Shown here one piece after another: positions 1-8,104 of a stretch of 16,104 nt of DNA. The stretch covers positions 1 through 16,104 of the forward strand of contig JAUPWC010000009.1 of NCBI GenBank assembly GCA_030916665.1. Direction: 5' to 3'. Each line of letters starts with the position of its first letter. Position 1 is the first letter of the stretch. The notes below the pieces were generated by a model. That model ran no database searches, had not been told where the DNA came from, and saw only the letters and a list, made by a program, of their open reading frames with translations. The stretch comes from Verrucomicrobiota bacterium. Lineage in GTDB: Bacteria; Verrucomicrobiota; Verrucomicrobiia; Opitutales; Opitutaceae. A program made the translations under genes and the position numbers.

Positions 1-171
1 CACCTACCGCGCCCTGCCCTGACGCTTCTGATACCAGACGGCGTTCGTGCGGAACCCGCAAAGAGATTCTGTGTGTCGCGTGCAATCGTGGTCAACCAAC
101 GGAAGGCGATGGCGCCTGCTTGCGCACCTCATCAGGCGCCCCTATTGGGTTCGAGACCCAAGAACCTCATC
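1..171. other. Left-edge leader upstream of the MBL-fold gene
   Basis: I see no supported gene here. A short frame beginning at base 2 reads TYRALP and stops at 20-22; it could be the last residues of an upstream gene, but seven codons cannot be judged. The frame of the downstream gene stays open back to a GTG at 73, but the signal peptide begins at the ATG at 172, so 73-171 is treated as leader. Two hairpins lie just before that ATG (111-140 and 145-161). There is no Shine-Dalgarno-like purine run before 172. Confidence 0.5.
111..140. repeat. 8-bp perfect inverted repeat, 14-nt loop
   Basis: GGCGCCTG at 111-118 pairs exactly with CAGGCGCC at 133-140. It lies about 30 bases upstream of the ATG at 172 and is followed by a second small hairpin, TTGGG at 145-149 with CCCAA at 157-161. 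No T-run follows, so it is not a classical intrinsic terminator. It could end an upstream transcript or structure the leader of the hydrolase mRNA, or be chance in GC-rich DNA. Confidence 0.3.
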
Positions 172-1095
172 ATGAGATTTTACCCCTTCTTGCTCCTCCT
201 GCTCGCTGTCACCTGCTTTGCCCAGACCCACGAAGTCGGGCCCTACACCGTCCATCCGATCATCCCGGGCGTGATGCGCATCGAGGATGCCAACCGCAGC
301 AATCCCGCCGGCGTCCATCTCGATGCCGAGGGCAAGGTCAAGGGATTCAACAATTGCTCCGACATGTATCTCATCGTCGGCCGCGAGCAGGCGCTGCTGA
401 TCGACCTGTCCAATGCCGTCAAGTGGGATGCCACGGCCGTCACTTCGCTCCAAACTCTCATCGCGGAGGAAACCGGCGGACGCAAGCTGCACATCGCCAT
501 CACGCACTTCCACGGCGACCACACCGGCATGCTGCCGGCCTTCAAGGATGACGAGAAGGTCACGTTCTGGATCCAAACCGCCGAGTTCAAAGGCCGGGAG
601 ATTTTCCCCGCGGAGCGCACCGTGCCCATCGCCGGCAGCACGACCCTCGACCTCGGCGGCGGCTTCGTGGTGGATGCGGTGAAAATCCCGGGGCACACCG
701 ACCATTCCACCGTCTATTTTCTGCGCGGAAAAAACCTCGTGTTCACCGGCGACGGGCTCGGTTCGGGCAACGGCGTGTGGATCTTCTCGGCCGACGGATT
801 CGCCCAATACCGCCGGAGCATCGACCGGCTGATCGCTTACATCCGGACGCCGGCCAACGGCATCGACGAGAGCAAGCTCGTCATCTTCGGCGGCCACTAC
901 TGGCAGAAGCGCGAGAAGGAAAAACTCACGATGCGCTACCTCCTCGATATGCAGCAGCTGATCGGCGAAATCAAAGCCGGCACGGCCCGCGAGGAAAAGG
1001 TGACCTTCGGTCCCTACCTGAACACGAATTTCATCTCCGGCGAAGCCACCATCACCTGGAACAAGGCCGACGCCGAACGATTCAAGGCGGAGTAA
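172..1095 (+). CDS. Exported metallo-beta-lactamase-fold hydrolase
   Basis: This 307-residue protein has the metal-binding signature of the metallo-beta-lactamase superfamily: HFHGDH with H112, H114, D116 and H117, then H175 in PGHTDH, D194 in FTGDG and H242 in FGGHY. These are the ligands expected for a di-metal (usually zinc) hydrolase. The N-terminus from the ATG at 172 is a typical signal peptide, with a short basic start, a leucine-rich core and likely cleavage after VTCFA, so the mature enzyme should act outside the cytoplasm. A GTG at 73 is in frame but would bury the signal peptide behind 33 unrelated residues, so I reject it. The substrate cannot be read from the sequence; the superfamily includes lactamases, lactonases, glyoxalase II and others. 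It is convergent with the membrane glycosyltransferase at 1397-3481 and shows no operon partner here. The superfamily call is secure; any antibiotic-resistance role would be unsupported. Confidence 0.88.
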   Translation: MRFYPFLLLLLAVTCFAQTHEVGPYTVHPIIPGVMRIEDANRSNPAGVHLDAEGKVKGFNNCSDMYLIVGREQALLIDLSNAVKWDATAVTSLQTLIAEETGGRKLHIAITHFHGDHTGMLPAFKDDEKVTFWIQTAEFKGREIFPAERTVPIAGSTTLDLGGGFVVDAVKIPGHTDHSTVYFLRGKNLVFTGDGLGSGNGVWIFSADGFAQYRRSIDRLIAYIRTPANGIDESKLVIFGGHYWQKREKEKLTMRYLLDMQQLIGEIKAGTAREEKVTFGPYLNTNFISGEATITWNKADAERFKAE

Positions 1096-1147
1096 AGCTG
1101 CGTGCGGCATTCCCCAAGGCATCCGGCCCGAGGTCGAATTGATGGAG

Positions 1148-1167
1148 CCGGCCCGCCCCCGGGCCGG
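1148..1167. terminator. Strong GC hairpin, possible bidirectional terminator
   Basis: CCGGCCCG at 1148-1155 pairs perfectly with CGGGCCGG at 1160-1167 around a CCCC loop. It lies 52 bases past the stop of the hydrolase gene and between convergent genes, where a terminator is expected. No T-run follows on either strand, so function as an intrinsic terminator is uncertain. Confidence 0.35.
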
Positions 1168-1249
1168 TCGGCCCAAGCACCGGAGCGGGGTCGTCCACTC
1201 GGAAGTCGGGCCGTGGGCGTGAGCCGCCCTCGGCTTCGGGCGGGATCTG

Positions 1250-1270
1250 TCGCAAGCAAGCTCGCTCCCC
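1250..1270. repeat. REP-like near-palindrome
   Basis: Read on the minus strand, the element is GGGAGCGAGCTTGCTTGCGA. It has a 12-base near-palindromic core, AGCAAGCTCGCT, with one mismatched pair, and resembles the well-known repetitive extragenic palindromes of Pseudomonas (GGAGCGAGCTTGCTCGC type). It lies in a convergent intergenic gap beside another hairpin, the usual setting of REPs. Only one copy is in the window, so repetitiveness is inferred from resemblance. Confidence 0.4.
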
Positions 1271-1396
1271 CTGGATCAATGCCTTGAGCCCGGCTCAGGT
1301 GTGGCGGGAGGCCTTCACCAACAGCCACTGCAGATGCGTTGGCTGCGTCGTTTCGCCGCCTTCCCCGACGACGGTGCGCCGGCTCCGCAGCCGCTC

Positions 1397-3481
1397 TCAC
1401 TTCACCTCGATCCTGAGCGTGTAGGCCCAGTCGAAGGCCGAGTGGGCGCCGGGTCGGGTGGAGAAGCGCAGGGTCTCGCCCGGCTGCGGCGCGTAGGGAA
1501 TCACGGCCTGCTGGTCGCCCCGGTCCTTGGGCTCGCGGGCCGGATCGAGCAGGCGTTGAAACAGCAGACGTGACGGACCGTCCTTGCGCTCGGCGTGGAT
1601 GCTGAACTCAACGCCGTCGGTGTGGGCGTCCGATTTCTCGTAGGCGCCGGCAAAGATGCCGTATTCCCAGCGGATCTCCTTCGCATCGGCCGGCGGCGCG
1701 ATCCACAGGTCGGAATCCGGATGCGCCGAGAGCACGGCCCGGCGGCCATGCGTCAGCCAGTCGAGGCCAAACTGGAAATTGGCCTGATAGGGCGCGGGGT
1801 TGATGTTGGGAAAGGAGGTCCGGGCCGTCGCGGGCGGGAACGTGATCAGGCCCTTGGCGGGCTGGTCGGGCACCGCACCGGGCGGCAGCGTGAGGTGCGG
1901 GTATTGCCGCGTGTTTTTCAGAATCAGCTGCAGCCCCTTGGAGTAGGTGCGCGAGGCGTAGATGTCGGCCACGACGAAGGACACCGTGGGCTGCGAGACA
2001 TCGATGTTGAAGCGGGCGGCCGCGAGGTTGATGAAATCGCGGTTGTAGCGGAGGTCGTTGAACACGATCAGCGCGCAGACCTCCTCGCCGGCGAGGTCGT
2101 TGAACGCGCGCTCCAGATAGGCCCGGTCGTGCTCCAGGCCGTTGCGGATCATGAGCGCCTTGCGCTGCGCATAGAGCGGGGTGACGGCGGCCCAGTCGGC
2201 GCCGGCCACGATGATGACGGTGTTTTCCGGCGTGTGGTCGCGCAGCAGTTCCGTGAACGAGTAGCCGCCGTGGTGCCAGGTGCGCTGTCCCACCCGGTAA
2301 TCCTGCCAGTAGGCCCGCACCTGCCCCGCGAACGGCACCAGCACGACCACGCCCACCAGCCACCGCGGCAGCCGCGAGTCGATCAGGCCGACGAGGGTGT
2401 AGCCGACGCCCACGGCGACAAAAGCCGCGCAGGCGTAGAAATAGTAATCCTGGTAGGCATAGGCGAAGGGGAACATGAACTGCGCCACGAAAAACGGCGC
2501 CGCCGTCCCCAGCACCCGCCAGCGCACCGCGGGCATGGCCAAGCCGATGCCCAGGAAAGCGAACACCAGCCAGCGCGACATGATCCCCTGCTCCCAGCAG
2601 TGCAGCAGGTTTTTCCACAGCGCGGCCGAGAGCAGGGCCTTGAGATCGAACAGGCCCCAGTTGCCCTGCGTGAGATTTTTTGAGGTGAAGATCCACGCCG
2701 AGGCATGGGCGGCCTTGATCGGATCGGTGTAGACCACCCAGGCGCGCAGGGTGCCGAAGGCGACCACGACTGTCGCCAGCCCCCACGCGATGGTCTTCAG
2801 CGTCACCCCCCATCCGACGCGGTCCCGCAGATCGCGCCAGAGCAGCCACGCACCGTAAGCCGCGCCCGGCGCCAGCCACGCCGCCCACACCGCGCTCTTG
2901 ATCACCGCCGCCGCCGTGCCCGTGACGACCGCCGCCAGCAGCCAGACCGCGCTACGCCGCTCCATCGTCCGCACAAACGCCAGCAGCCACCACGCGCTGA
3001 ACATGAAGGCCATCGAATCCATCAGGAAGGCGCGCGAGTAGTAGATGTAGAGCGGCATGCTCAGAATCAGCGCCAGCATCAGCAACCGCCGCGGCTTCGG
3101 CAGCCCGAGCCGGCCCAGGAGCAGCCAGATCGCCGGCAGGGTCAGATAAAAACACGTCGCGCTGACGGTGCGCGCCGCGACCACATGGGGCCAGTCCGTC
3201 GCCCGGCTCAGGAGCACCACGGCCCATTCGTAGATCGGCACCTCCAGCAGCAGCGACACCCACGGTTTGCCGAAGAGGGGCGTTTCGTAGAGCAGCCCAA
3301 AATTGTCCTGCTTGTCGATGTAGTGCGCCACGATGGCGGTGTGCGCCTGCCGGAACTCGTGCCCCGACATGAACCCCATCGTCCAGTGGTAGCCGATCCC
3401 GCACACGCTGTAGATCAGCGCGGCAGCGAACAGGGCGGTGAGCAACCGCGCCTCCGTGCGGGATTGTTCCTGGCAGGGCAT
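1397..3481 (-). CDS. Polytopic GT-C-type glycosyltransferase, copy 1
   Basis: This 694-residue integral membrane protein has a first membrane segment at about 13-30, then the periplasmic-loop motif GHEFRQ with acidic E42. That is the position of the catalytic or metal-binding acidic residue in GT-C enzymes of the GT39/ArnT/PMT kind, which use lipid-phosphate sugar donors. A conserved ETPLFGKPWVSLLLEVP loop and many hydrophobic segments follow to about residue 420. The C-terminal third is soluble and probably periplasmic. Its last 130 residues look like a beta-sandwich, with TDGVEF, LDP, DRG (653-655) and a final DWAY. The nearest relative is the gene at 3639-5726, which aligns without gaps from residue 1. 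The likely role is transfer of a sugar from a polyprenyl-phosphate carrier onto surface glycan, lipid or protein; donor and acceptor are unknown. The start is weakly supported by a GAAG six bases upstream and strongly by the paralogue. Confidence 0.82.
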   Translation of the reverse strand: MPCQEQSRTEARLLTALFAAALIYSVCGIGYHWTMGFMSGHEFRQAHTAIVAHYIDKQDNFGLLYETPLFGKPWVSLLLEVPIYEWAVVLLSRATDWPHVVAARTVSATCFYLTLPAIWLLLGRLGLPKPRRLLMLALILSMPLYIYYSRAFLMDSMAFMFSAWWLLAFVRTMERRSAVWLLAAVVTGTAAAVIKSAVWAAWLAPGAAYGAWLLWRDLRDRVGWGVTLKTIAWGLATVVVAFGTLRAWVVYTDPIKAAHASAWIFTSKNLTQGNWGLFDLKALLSAALWKNLLHCWEQGIMSRWLVFAFLGIGLAMPAVRWRVLGTAAPFFVAQFMFPFAYAYQDYYFYACAAFVAVGVGYTLVGLIDSRLPRWLVGVVVLVPFAGQVRAYWQDYRVGQRTWHHGGYSFTELLRDHTPENTVIIVAGADWAAVTPLYAQRKALMIRNGLEHDRAYLERAFNDLAGEEVCALIVFNDLRYNRDFINLAAARFNIDVSQPTVSFVVADIYASRTYSKGLQLILKNTRQYPHLTLPPGAVPDQPAKGLITFPPATARTSFPNINPAPYQANFQFGLDWLTHGRRAVLSAHPDSDLWIAPPADAKEIRWEYGIFAGAYEKSDAHTDGVEFSIHAERKDGPSRLLFQRLLDPAREPKDRGDQQAVIPYAPQPGETLRFSTRPGAHSAFDWAYTLRIEVK
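2961..3007. repeat. 47-bp exact repeat shared by the two GT-C genes, copy A
   Basis: These 47 bases are identical to 5206-5252 in the tandem paralogue. They encode, on the minus strand, the hydrophobic segment around FSAWWLLAFVRTM. The match breaks on both sides, whereas neighbouring sequence shows ordinary paralogue divergence. Confidence 0.85.
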
Positions 3482-3638
3482 CGCTTCAGAAAACCAGCGC
3501 GGTCCAGTGCGGCAATAATTTATCTCCGGCCCGGCCGCCCGGGAGAAATCTGGTCATGGAGCCTTTTTCTGCGGACGAACTGCGCGGATCCACGGTTGGG
3601 GTGCGTTGCACTCCAACGCGCCACGGCATGACCCGGGC
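3482..3638. other. Gap between tandem GT-C genes
   Basis: These 157 bases lie between the stop of copy 2 and the start of copy 1. They hold an imperfect stem (TCTCC at 3523-3527 with GGAGA at 3542-3546). On the minus strand this is followed by the AT-rich run TAAATTATT, unusual for this DNA. The run could be a weak terminator tail for copy 2 or a -10 region for copy 1. I see no gene. Confidence 0.35.
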
Positions 3639-5726
3639 TCAGGGTTCGATCCGGATTTCCGCGATATAGGCCCAGTCGCGCTGATAGCTGCCATAGGAAC
3701 CGGTCGTGAAACGCAGCACCTCCCCGGGTCGGGTTTGGTAGTCGCACACCAACCGCTGTTCACCGCGATCCCCGGGATGGCGCACCGGATCGAGCGCCCG
3801 CTGGTAGATCCGGCGGTGGCTGCCATCGGGGGATTCGCCCGTGATGGTGAACAGCACGCCGTCGGTCTGCTCGGCCGGTTCCTCATAGGCGCCGGGGAAG
3901 AGACCCACGACCCACGTGATGCGCCGCGCGTCCGGGGGCGGTCGCACCCACAGGCTCGCCTCCGGATGGGCGGACAGCACCGAACGGTCCGGCGGACCCA
4001 TCCAGCCCAGCCCGAACCTGAAATCCGCCTCATGGGGCGCGGGCACAAAGCGGCGGAACTCGGCCGCGGCGCGCTCGGCGGTGATAACGACCCGATTCCT
4101 GACCGTGTCCTCGGTCTGTGGCGCCGGATGCACCGTCACCCCGGCATAGGGCTGGCCGGCTTGCAGCCGTGCCCGCATCGACGCGGCATAGACGCGCGGC
4201 ACATAGACATCCACGTCGGCATAACTGAACACCGGGGCATCGGGATCGAAGTCGAGCTGGGCGGCCAACAGCATGATCAGATCCCGGTAAGTGCGCAAAT
4301 TGCCGTGGAGCACCAGGGCCGAGACCTCTTCGTCCTGTAGATCCTGGAGGGCCCGCAACAGGTAGTTGCGGTCATATTCCAGACCGTTGCGGATCATGAG
4401 CGCCTTCCGCTGGGCGTAATACGGCGTGATGGCCGCCCAGTCGGCACCCGCGATCACCAGGACCGTGTTGGGGGGCGTGTGGTCGCGCAGCACCTCCGTG
4501 TAAGGGAGACCGCCTTGGAGATCGGCGCTCTGCCCGACGCGGTAGTCCTGCCAGTAGGCCCGCACCTGCGCGCCGAAGAGCACCAAGCCGACCAGGGCGA
4601 CGAGCACGCGCGGCCAACGCGTGTCGAGCAGCCCGATCAGCGTGAACCCCAGCGCCGCGAGCACGAAGACCGCACAGGAGTAGAAGTAGTAGTCCTGGTA
4701 GGCGTAGGCGTTGGGAAAGAGCGCCTGGGCGGCGAAGAACGCCGCTCCCAGCGCAAGCACCGGCCCGCGCACCCGCGGCAGCGCGAGTCCGATCAGCAAC
4801 CCGCCCGCGATGATCCAGCGCGAGACAATGGCCTGCTCCCAGCAATGCAGCAGATTTCGCCAGACCTCGGCCGACAACAGCGGCCGCGGATCGAAGAGTC
4901 CCCAGTTGCCCAGCGAGAGATTCTTGGAGGTGAAGAGCCACGCCGAGGCGTGCGCGGCCTTGATCGGATCGGTGTAAGCCACCCACGCCCGCAACGCCCC
5001 CAAGGCCACGACCACGGTCGCCAGCCCCCAGACCGTCGTCCGCAGCGGCGCGCGCCAGCCGCTCCGCGCCCGCAGGGCACGCCACAATTGCCAGGCACCG
5101 TAAACGACCGCCGGCGGCAGCCACACGGCGAAGGTCGCGCTCTTCACCAGCGCCGCCCCCGTGCCGGCCACCGAGGCCAGCACCAGCCACGGCCAGCGCC
5201 GCTCATCCATCGTCCGCACAAACGCCAGCAGCCACCACGCGCTGAACATGAACGCCATCGCATCGATAAGAAAGGCGCGCGTGTAGTAGAGGTAAACCGG
5301 CGCGCAGAGGATGAGCGCCAGCACCAGCAGCCGCCGGGGCCGCGGCAGGTTGAATTTCCCGAGCAGCAGGTAGAAGGCCGGCAGGGTCAGATAAAAGCAG
5401 ACCGCCGACACCGTGCGCGCGGCCATGAAGTGTGGCAGCCCGGTGAGCCGGCTGAGACCGACCACCGCCCACTCGTAGAGCGGCACCTCCAGCAGGATCG
5501 AGACCCAGGGTTTGCCCACGATCGGCGTTTCATAGAGCAGCGAGAAGTTGTCATCCCTGTCGATGTAGTGGGTGATCAGCGCCGTCTGCGTCTGTCGGAA
5601 CTCATGGCCGGACAAAAAGCTCTTCGTCCAGTGGTAGGTGACGCCATGGAGGCTGTAGGCGAGCGCGACCAGGAACAGTCCGACCAGCAATCGGTTTTCG
5701 GTGCGGGAAGGTTCCTGGGCGGGCAT
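3639..5726 (-). CDS. Polytopic GT-C-type glycosyltransferase, copy 2
   Basis: This 695-residue paralogue of the gene at 1397-3481 has the same architecture: first membrane segment at 13-30, GHEFRQ with E42, the ETPIVGKPWVSILLEVP loop, a polytopic core including AYQDYYFYSC and YWQDYRVGQ, then a soluble C-terminal beta-rich domain with TDGVLFTI, LDP, DRGEQR and a final DWAY. The reading frame opens at an ATG at 5765, with further ATGs at 5747 and 5726. I choose 5726 because MPAQEPSRTENRLL then aligns residue for residue with MPCQEQSRTEARLL of copy 1, giving nearly equal lengths (695 and 694). The 5765 start has a GAGG ten bases upstream and remains possible (708 residues). The role is probably lipid-carrier-dependent sugar transfer outside the inner membrane, with donor or acceptor perhaps differing from copy 1. 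It is divergent from the GT4 gene at 5855. Confidence 0.82.
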   Translation of the reverse strand: MPAQEPSRTENRLLVGLFLVALAYSLHGVTYHWTKSFLSGHEFRQTQTALITHYIDRDDNFSLLYETPIVGKPWVSILLEVPLYEWAVVGLSRLTGLPHFMAARTVSAVCFYLTLPAFYLLLGKFNLPRPRRLLVLALILCAPVYLYYTRAFLIDAMAFMFSAWWLLAFVRTMDERRWPWLVLASVAGTGAALVKSATFAVWLPPAVVYGAWQLWRALRARSGWRAPLRTTVWGLATVVVALGALRAWVAYTDPIKAAHASAWLFTSKNLSLGNWGLFDPRPLLSAEVWRNLLHCWEQAIVSRWIIAGGLLIGLALPRVRGPVLALGAAFFAAQALFPNAYAYQDYYFYSCAVFVLAALGFTLIGLLDTRWPRVLVALVGLVLFGAQVRAYWQDYRVGQSADLQGGLPYTEVLRDHTPPNTVLVIAGADWAAITPYYAQRKALMIRNGLEYDRNYLLRALQDLQDEEVSALVLHGNLRTYRDLIMLLAAQLDFDPDAPVFSYADVDVYVPRVYAASMRARLQAGQPYAGVTVHPAPQTEDTVRNRVVITAERAAAEFRRFVPAPHEADFRFGLGWMGPPDRSVLSAHPEASLWVRPPPDARRITWVVGLFPGAYEEPAEQTDGVLFTITGESPDGSHRRIYQRALDPVRHPGDRGEQRLVCDYQTRPGEVLRFTTGSYGSYQRDWAYIAEIRIEP
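5206..5252. repeat. 47-bp exact repeat shared by the two GT-C genes, copy B
   Basis: This is the partner of 2961-3007, in the same orientation and reading frame, inside a predicted membrane segment of copy 2. Exact identity over this length in genes that otherwise differ at many positions suggests recent gene conversion or strong constraint. Confidence 0.85.
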
Positions 5727-5854
5727 CCCGCGACAAAAAGGGGCCATGAAAATGCGTAGCAACATCTATTCACCGCCTCTGACAGGCGACGCGGCCAAAC
5801 CCGCCAGCTTAACGTTGACTGCCCCGCGGCATTGGCGTGCCTTGGCGGCTTCGC
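5727..5854. promoter_or_regulatory. Divergent intergenic region, probable two-way promoter
   Basis: These 128 bases separate the starts of the minus-strand GT-C gene and the plus-strand GT4 gene, so promoters for both units should lie here. A TTGACT at 5815-5820 is a good -35 match for the plus strand, but the sequence 17 bases later (TGCCTT) is a poor -10. I could not define a convincing minus-strand promoter. Confidence 0.4.
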
Positions 5855-8101
5855 ATGATCATCGAGACTCCGCAGTGGAAGCTCGCCATCGAGGTGCATC
5901 CGGCCGACTGGCGCTTCCCCGCCGGCTTCACCTGGCTGGCCGGCTGGCTGTGGTCGCCGCAACCGCGCGTGACCACCGACCTGCGCGCATGGATCGACGG
6001 CCGCTGTTTCCTGGCCAACTGGGGCCTGCCGAAGCCCGGCCTCGACGAAGTCTATCTCAAGCGCCCCGGCCCGCCCTTCCTCGGCTTCACCCTGCTGCTC
6101 GAGCCGCACGCCGGCGCCTCGCTGCTGCGGATCGAGGTCCGCGACCAGACCAATGCGTGGACGGAAATCTTCCGCACGCCCATCGCGGTCGCCGCCGAAG
6201 CCACCGTCTGCCCGCCGCCGAAAAGTTTCCCTGACCTCCTCCCCGCGCAGCTCAATCCCCTCCTCCAGCTGAGGGTGCGCCGCCCCGCCGTGCCGCTGCC
6301 GGCGCTCGCCGACGAGATCGTCTCCGGCGCGCTGGCCGAAGTGCACCACTCCCTGCCCAACCCGCCGTTCTTCGGCGCGCTCGAGGCGCCGCGCGAGATC
6401 GGCTGGGTGCGCTTCGGCCGCCTCTCGATCACCGGCTGGCTCGCGCACCGCGAACGCCGCATCACGCGGCTCACCGCGATGGTTGATCCGCTGCAGGAGG
6501 GCACCCTGCTCTACGGCCTCCCGCGCACCGACGTCGGCGGCGAGTTCGCCCATCTCGCCGGTGCGGAGAAGTCCGCCTTCGTCGGTCACGTGGACCTGCC
6601 CGCCGACACCGCGGTGCCGGTCCTGCTCAAGCTCTTTGCCGAACTCGACAACGGCGAGAAGCACTTCGTCTTCGGGCAGCGCTTCGCCCCGCGCCTGCTC
6701 GCCGGGGCCGAGACCTCCCTGCCCGTCCGCTCGCTGCGCACCTTTGCGAAAGCCGCCTGGGAACTCCGCAAATCCGCGCAACGCCACGGCCTGCCCGTCG
6801 GCGACTGGCCGGCCCTGCGCCCGGCCCTGCGCGCCGCGTGGTCGGCCTTCGCCACCGAAGCCCCGCCCAAACCCGGCCGCGCCCGTCTCGCCCCCGAACC
6901 GGCCGCCCCGCGCGATCCCGCCGCACCGCTGCGCGTGCTCGTCGTGACGCACAATCTCAACTTCGAGGGCGCGCCGTGGTTCATCTTCGAGCTGGCCCGC
7001 CACCTCGCCCAGCAACCGGGCGTGCGCGTCCGCGTCGTCTCGCCGCAGGAGGGTCCGATGCGCCGCGTCTTCGCCGACGCCGGCATGCCCGTCGAGGTCG
7101 TGGATGTCGCTCCTGTGATGGCGGCGAAATCGTCCGCCGAATTCTCGCAGCGCCTCGGCACCGTGGCGGCGCAGCTGCCTTGGGCGGAGACCGACCTCGT
7201 CATCGCCAACACGATGGTCACCTTCTGGGTGGTCCACGCCGCCCGCACCGCGGGCAAGCCCGTCGCGCTCTACGTGCACGAGAGCTCGGCCATCCGCCGC
7301 TTCTTCAAGCAGGACTACGATCCCGCGCTCTTCCCGATCATCGAGGACGGCTTCCGCCTCGCCGACCGCGTCGTGTTCACCGCCGACTCCTCGCGCCGGG
7401 TGTTCGCGCACCTCGGCGACCGCGGCAACTTCTCGCTGCTGCCGAGCTGGGTGGATGCGGGCCGCGTGGACGCCTTCGCCGCCGCGCACCCCGCCGCCGA
7501 CCTCCGCCGCAAGCACGGGCTCGATCCCGACGCCGTGCTCGTCGTGAACATCGGCTCCGTCTGCGAGCGCAAGGGGCAGCACGTCTTCATCCAGGCCGTG
7601 GAACTGCTGAAGGAGGAACTCGCCCGCACCTATCCCGGACGGAAAATCCAGTTTCTCATGGTCGGCGCGCGACCCGGGCTGTTTCTCGAGACGCTCAAGG
7701 AGGAACTCGCGCGCCTCCAGCTCGGCAAGCTCGCGCACTTCCTGCCCGAGACGGGCGAAATCTTCGACTTCTACCACCTCGCCGACATCTTCGTCTGCAC
7801 GAGCTTTGAGGAATCCTTTCCGCGCGTGCTGCTGGAGTCCGCGGCCTTCCGGAAACTGATCGTTTCCACCGACGTGAACGGCATCGCCGAGATGATCGGC
7901 CCCGAGGACGGCTGGCTCATCCCCGCCGGCGACCGCTACCGCCTCGCCGAGGCGCTGAAGCAGGCGCTGGCCGCGCACTTTGCCGGCGACCGCACGCGCC
8001 CGGAGAAGGCCCGCGCCGCCGTGCTCCGGAAATACCACGAGGCGCAGTCGCTGCCCCGGCATGTGCGGCTGATGCGCGCGGTGGCCGAGCGCCGCACCTG
8101 A
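5855..8101 (+). CDS. GT4 glycosyltransferase with N-terminal double module
   Basis: This 748-residue protein has a C-terminal GT-B-fold glycosyltransferase domain (about 359-735) with GT4 hallmarks: THNLNFEGAP in the first Rossmann half, YVHESS, NIGSVCERKGQHVF, MVGARPG and the EX7E donor-site pair E653 and E661 in FEESFPRVLLE. It should use a nucleotide sugar in the cytoplasm. Residues 1-275 are two beta-rich modules (about 1-115 and 145-275), the second opening with LPNPPFFGALE at 167. The same pair starts the genes at 8105 and 12585. I do not recognise it as a named domain; carbohydrate or partner binding is a guess. A GTG at 5837 is in frame, but the ATG at 5855 aligns best with the starts of the relatives. 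There is no clear Shine-Dalgarno sequence. The next gene begins 3 bases after its stop, so the two are surely co-transcribed. Confidence 0.87.
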   Translation: MIIETPQWKLAIEVHPADWRFPAGFTWLAGWLWSPQPRVTTDLRAWIDGRCFLANWGLPKPGLDEVYLKRPGPPFLGFTLLLEPHAGASLLRIEVRDQTNAWTEIFRTPIAVAAEATVCPPPKSFPDLLPAQLNPLLQLRVRRPAVPLPALADEIVSGALAEVHHSLPNPPFFGALEAPREIGWVRFGRLSITGWLAHRERRITRLTAMVDPLQEGTLLYGLPRTDVGGEFAHLAGAEKSAFVGHVDLPADTAVPVLLKLFAELDNGEKHFVFGQRFAPRLLAGAETSLPVRSLRTFAKAAWELRKSAQRHGLPVGDWPALRPALRAAWSAFATEAPPKPGRARLAPEPAAPRDPAAPLRVLVVTHNLNFEGAPWFIFELARHLAQQPGVRVRVVSPQEGPMRRVFADAGMPVEVVDVAPVMAAKSSAEFSQRLGTVAAQLPWAETDLVIANTMVTFWVVHAARTAGKPVALYVHESSAIRRFFKQDYDPALFPIIEDGFRLADRVVFTADSSRRVFAHLGDRGNFSLLPSWVDAGRVDAFAAAHPAADLRRKHGLDPDAVLVVNIGSVCERKGQHVFIQAVELLKEELARTYPGRKIQFLMVGARPGLFLETLKEELARLQLGKLAHFLPETGEIFDFYHLADIFVCTSFEESFPRVLLESAAFRKLIVSTDVNGIAEMIGPEDGWLIPAGDRYRLAEALKQALAAHFAGDRTRPEKARAAVLRKYHEAQSLPRHVRLMRAVAERRT

Positions 8102-8104
8102 GCC

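Larger units (their letters stand above)
1096..1396. other. Convergent intergenic region rich in GC hairpins
   Basis: These 301 bases separate the 3' ends of two convergent genes. I find no credible gene: short frames on both strands lack family features. The stretch holds a strong hairpin at 1148-1167, a second stem (CCGCCC at 1224-1229 with GGGCGG at 1238-1243) and a REP-like near-palindrome at 1250-1270. Such stacked structures between convergent genes suit bidirectional transcription stop or mRNA 3'-end protection. Confidence 0.5.

Noticed and set aside
145..161. T-arm-like hairpin with a TTCGAGA loop, suggesting a tRNA 3' end
   Set aside because: No matching acceptor strand, anticodon arm or D-arm lies at the right distance upstream, and the following bases do not provide an acceptor stem.
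3..551. Open frame with cysteines (CGTRKEILCVAC) running into the hydrolase gene in another frame
   Set aside because: Beyond 172 it is an out-of-frame reading of the well-supported hydrolase gene, and the cysteine spacing does not form a convincing zinc ribbon.
1595..2888. Long open frames on both strands over the first GT-C gene
   Set aside because: They are low-complexity Arg/Gly/Ala/Pro-rich readings of the other frames of a gene with clear membrane segments and a paralogue.
3520..3747. 75-codon minus-strand frame spanning the gap between the GT-C genes
   Set aside because: More than half overlaps the end of copy 2 in another frame and the rest has no recognisable feature.
5815..5843. 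Sigma-70 promoter with TTGACT at 5815
   Set aside because: The -35 is good but no acceptable -10 is found 16-19 bases downstream, so it is mentioned only as a possibility.
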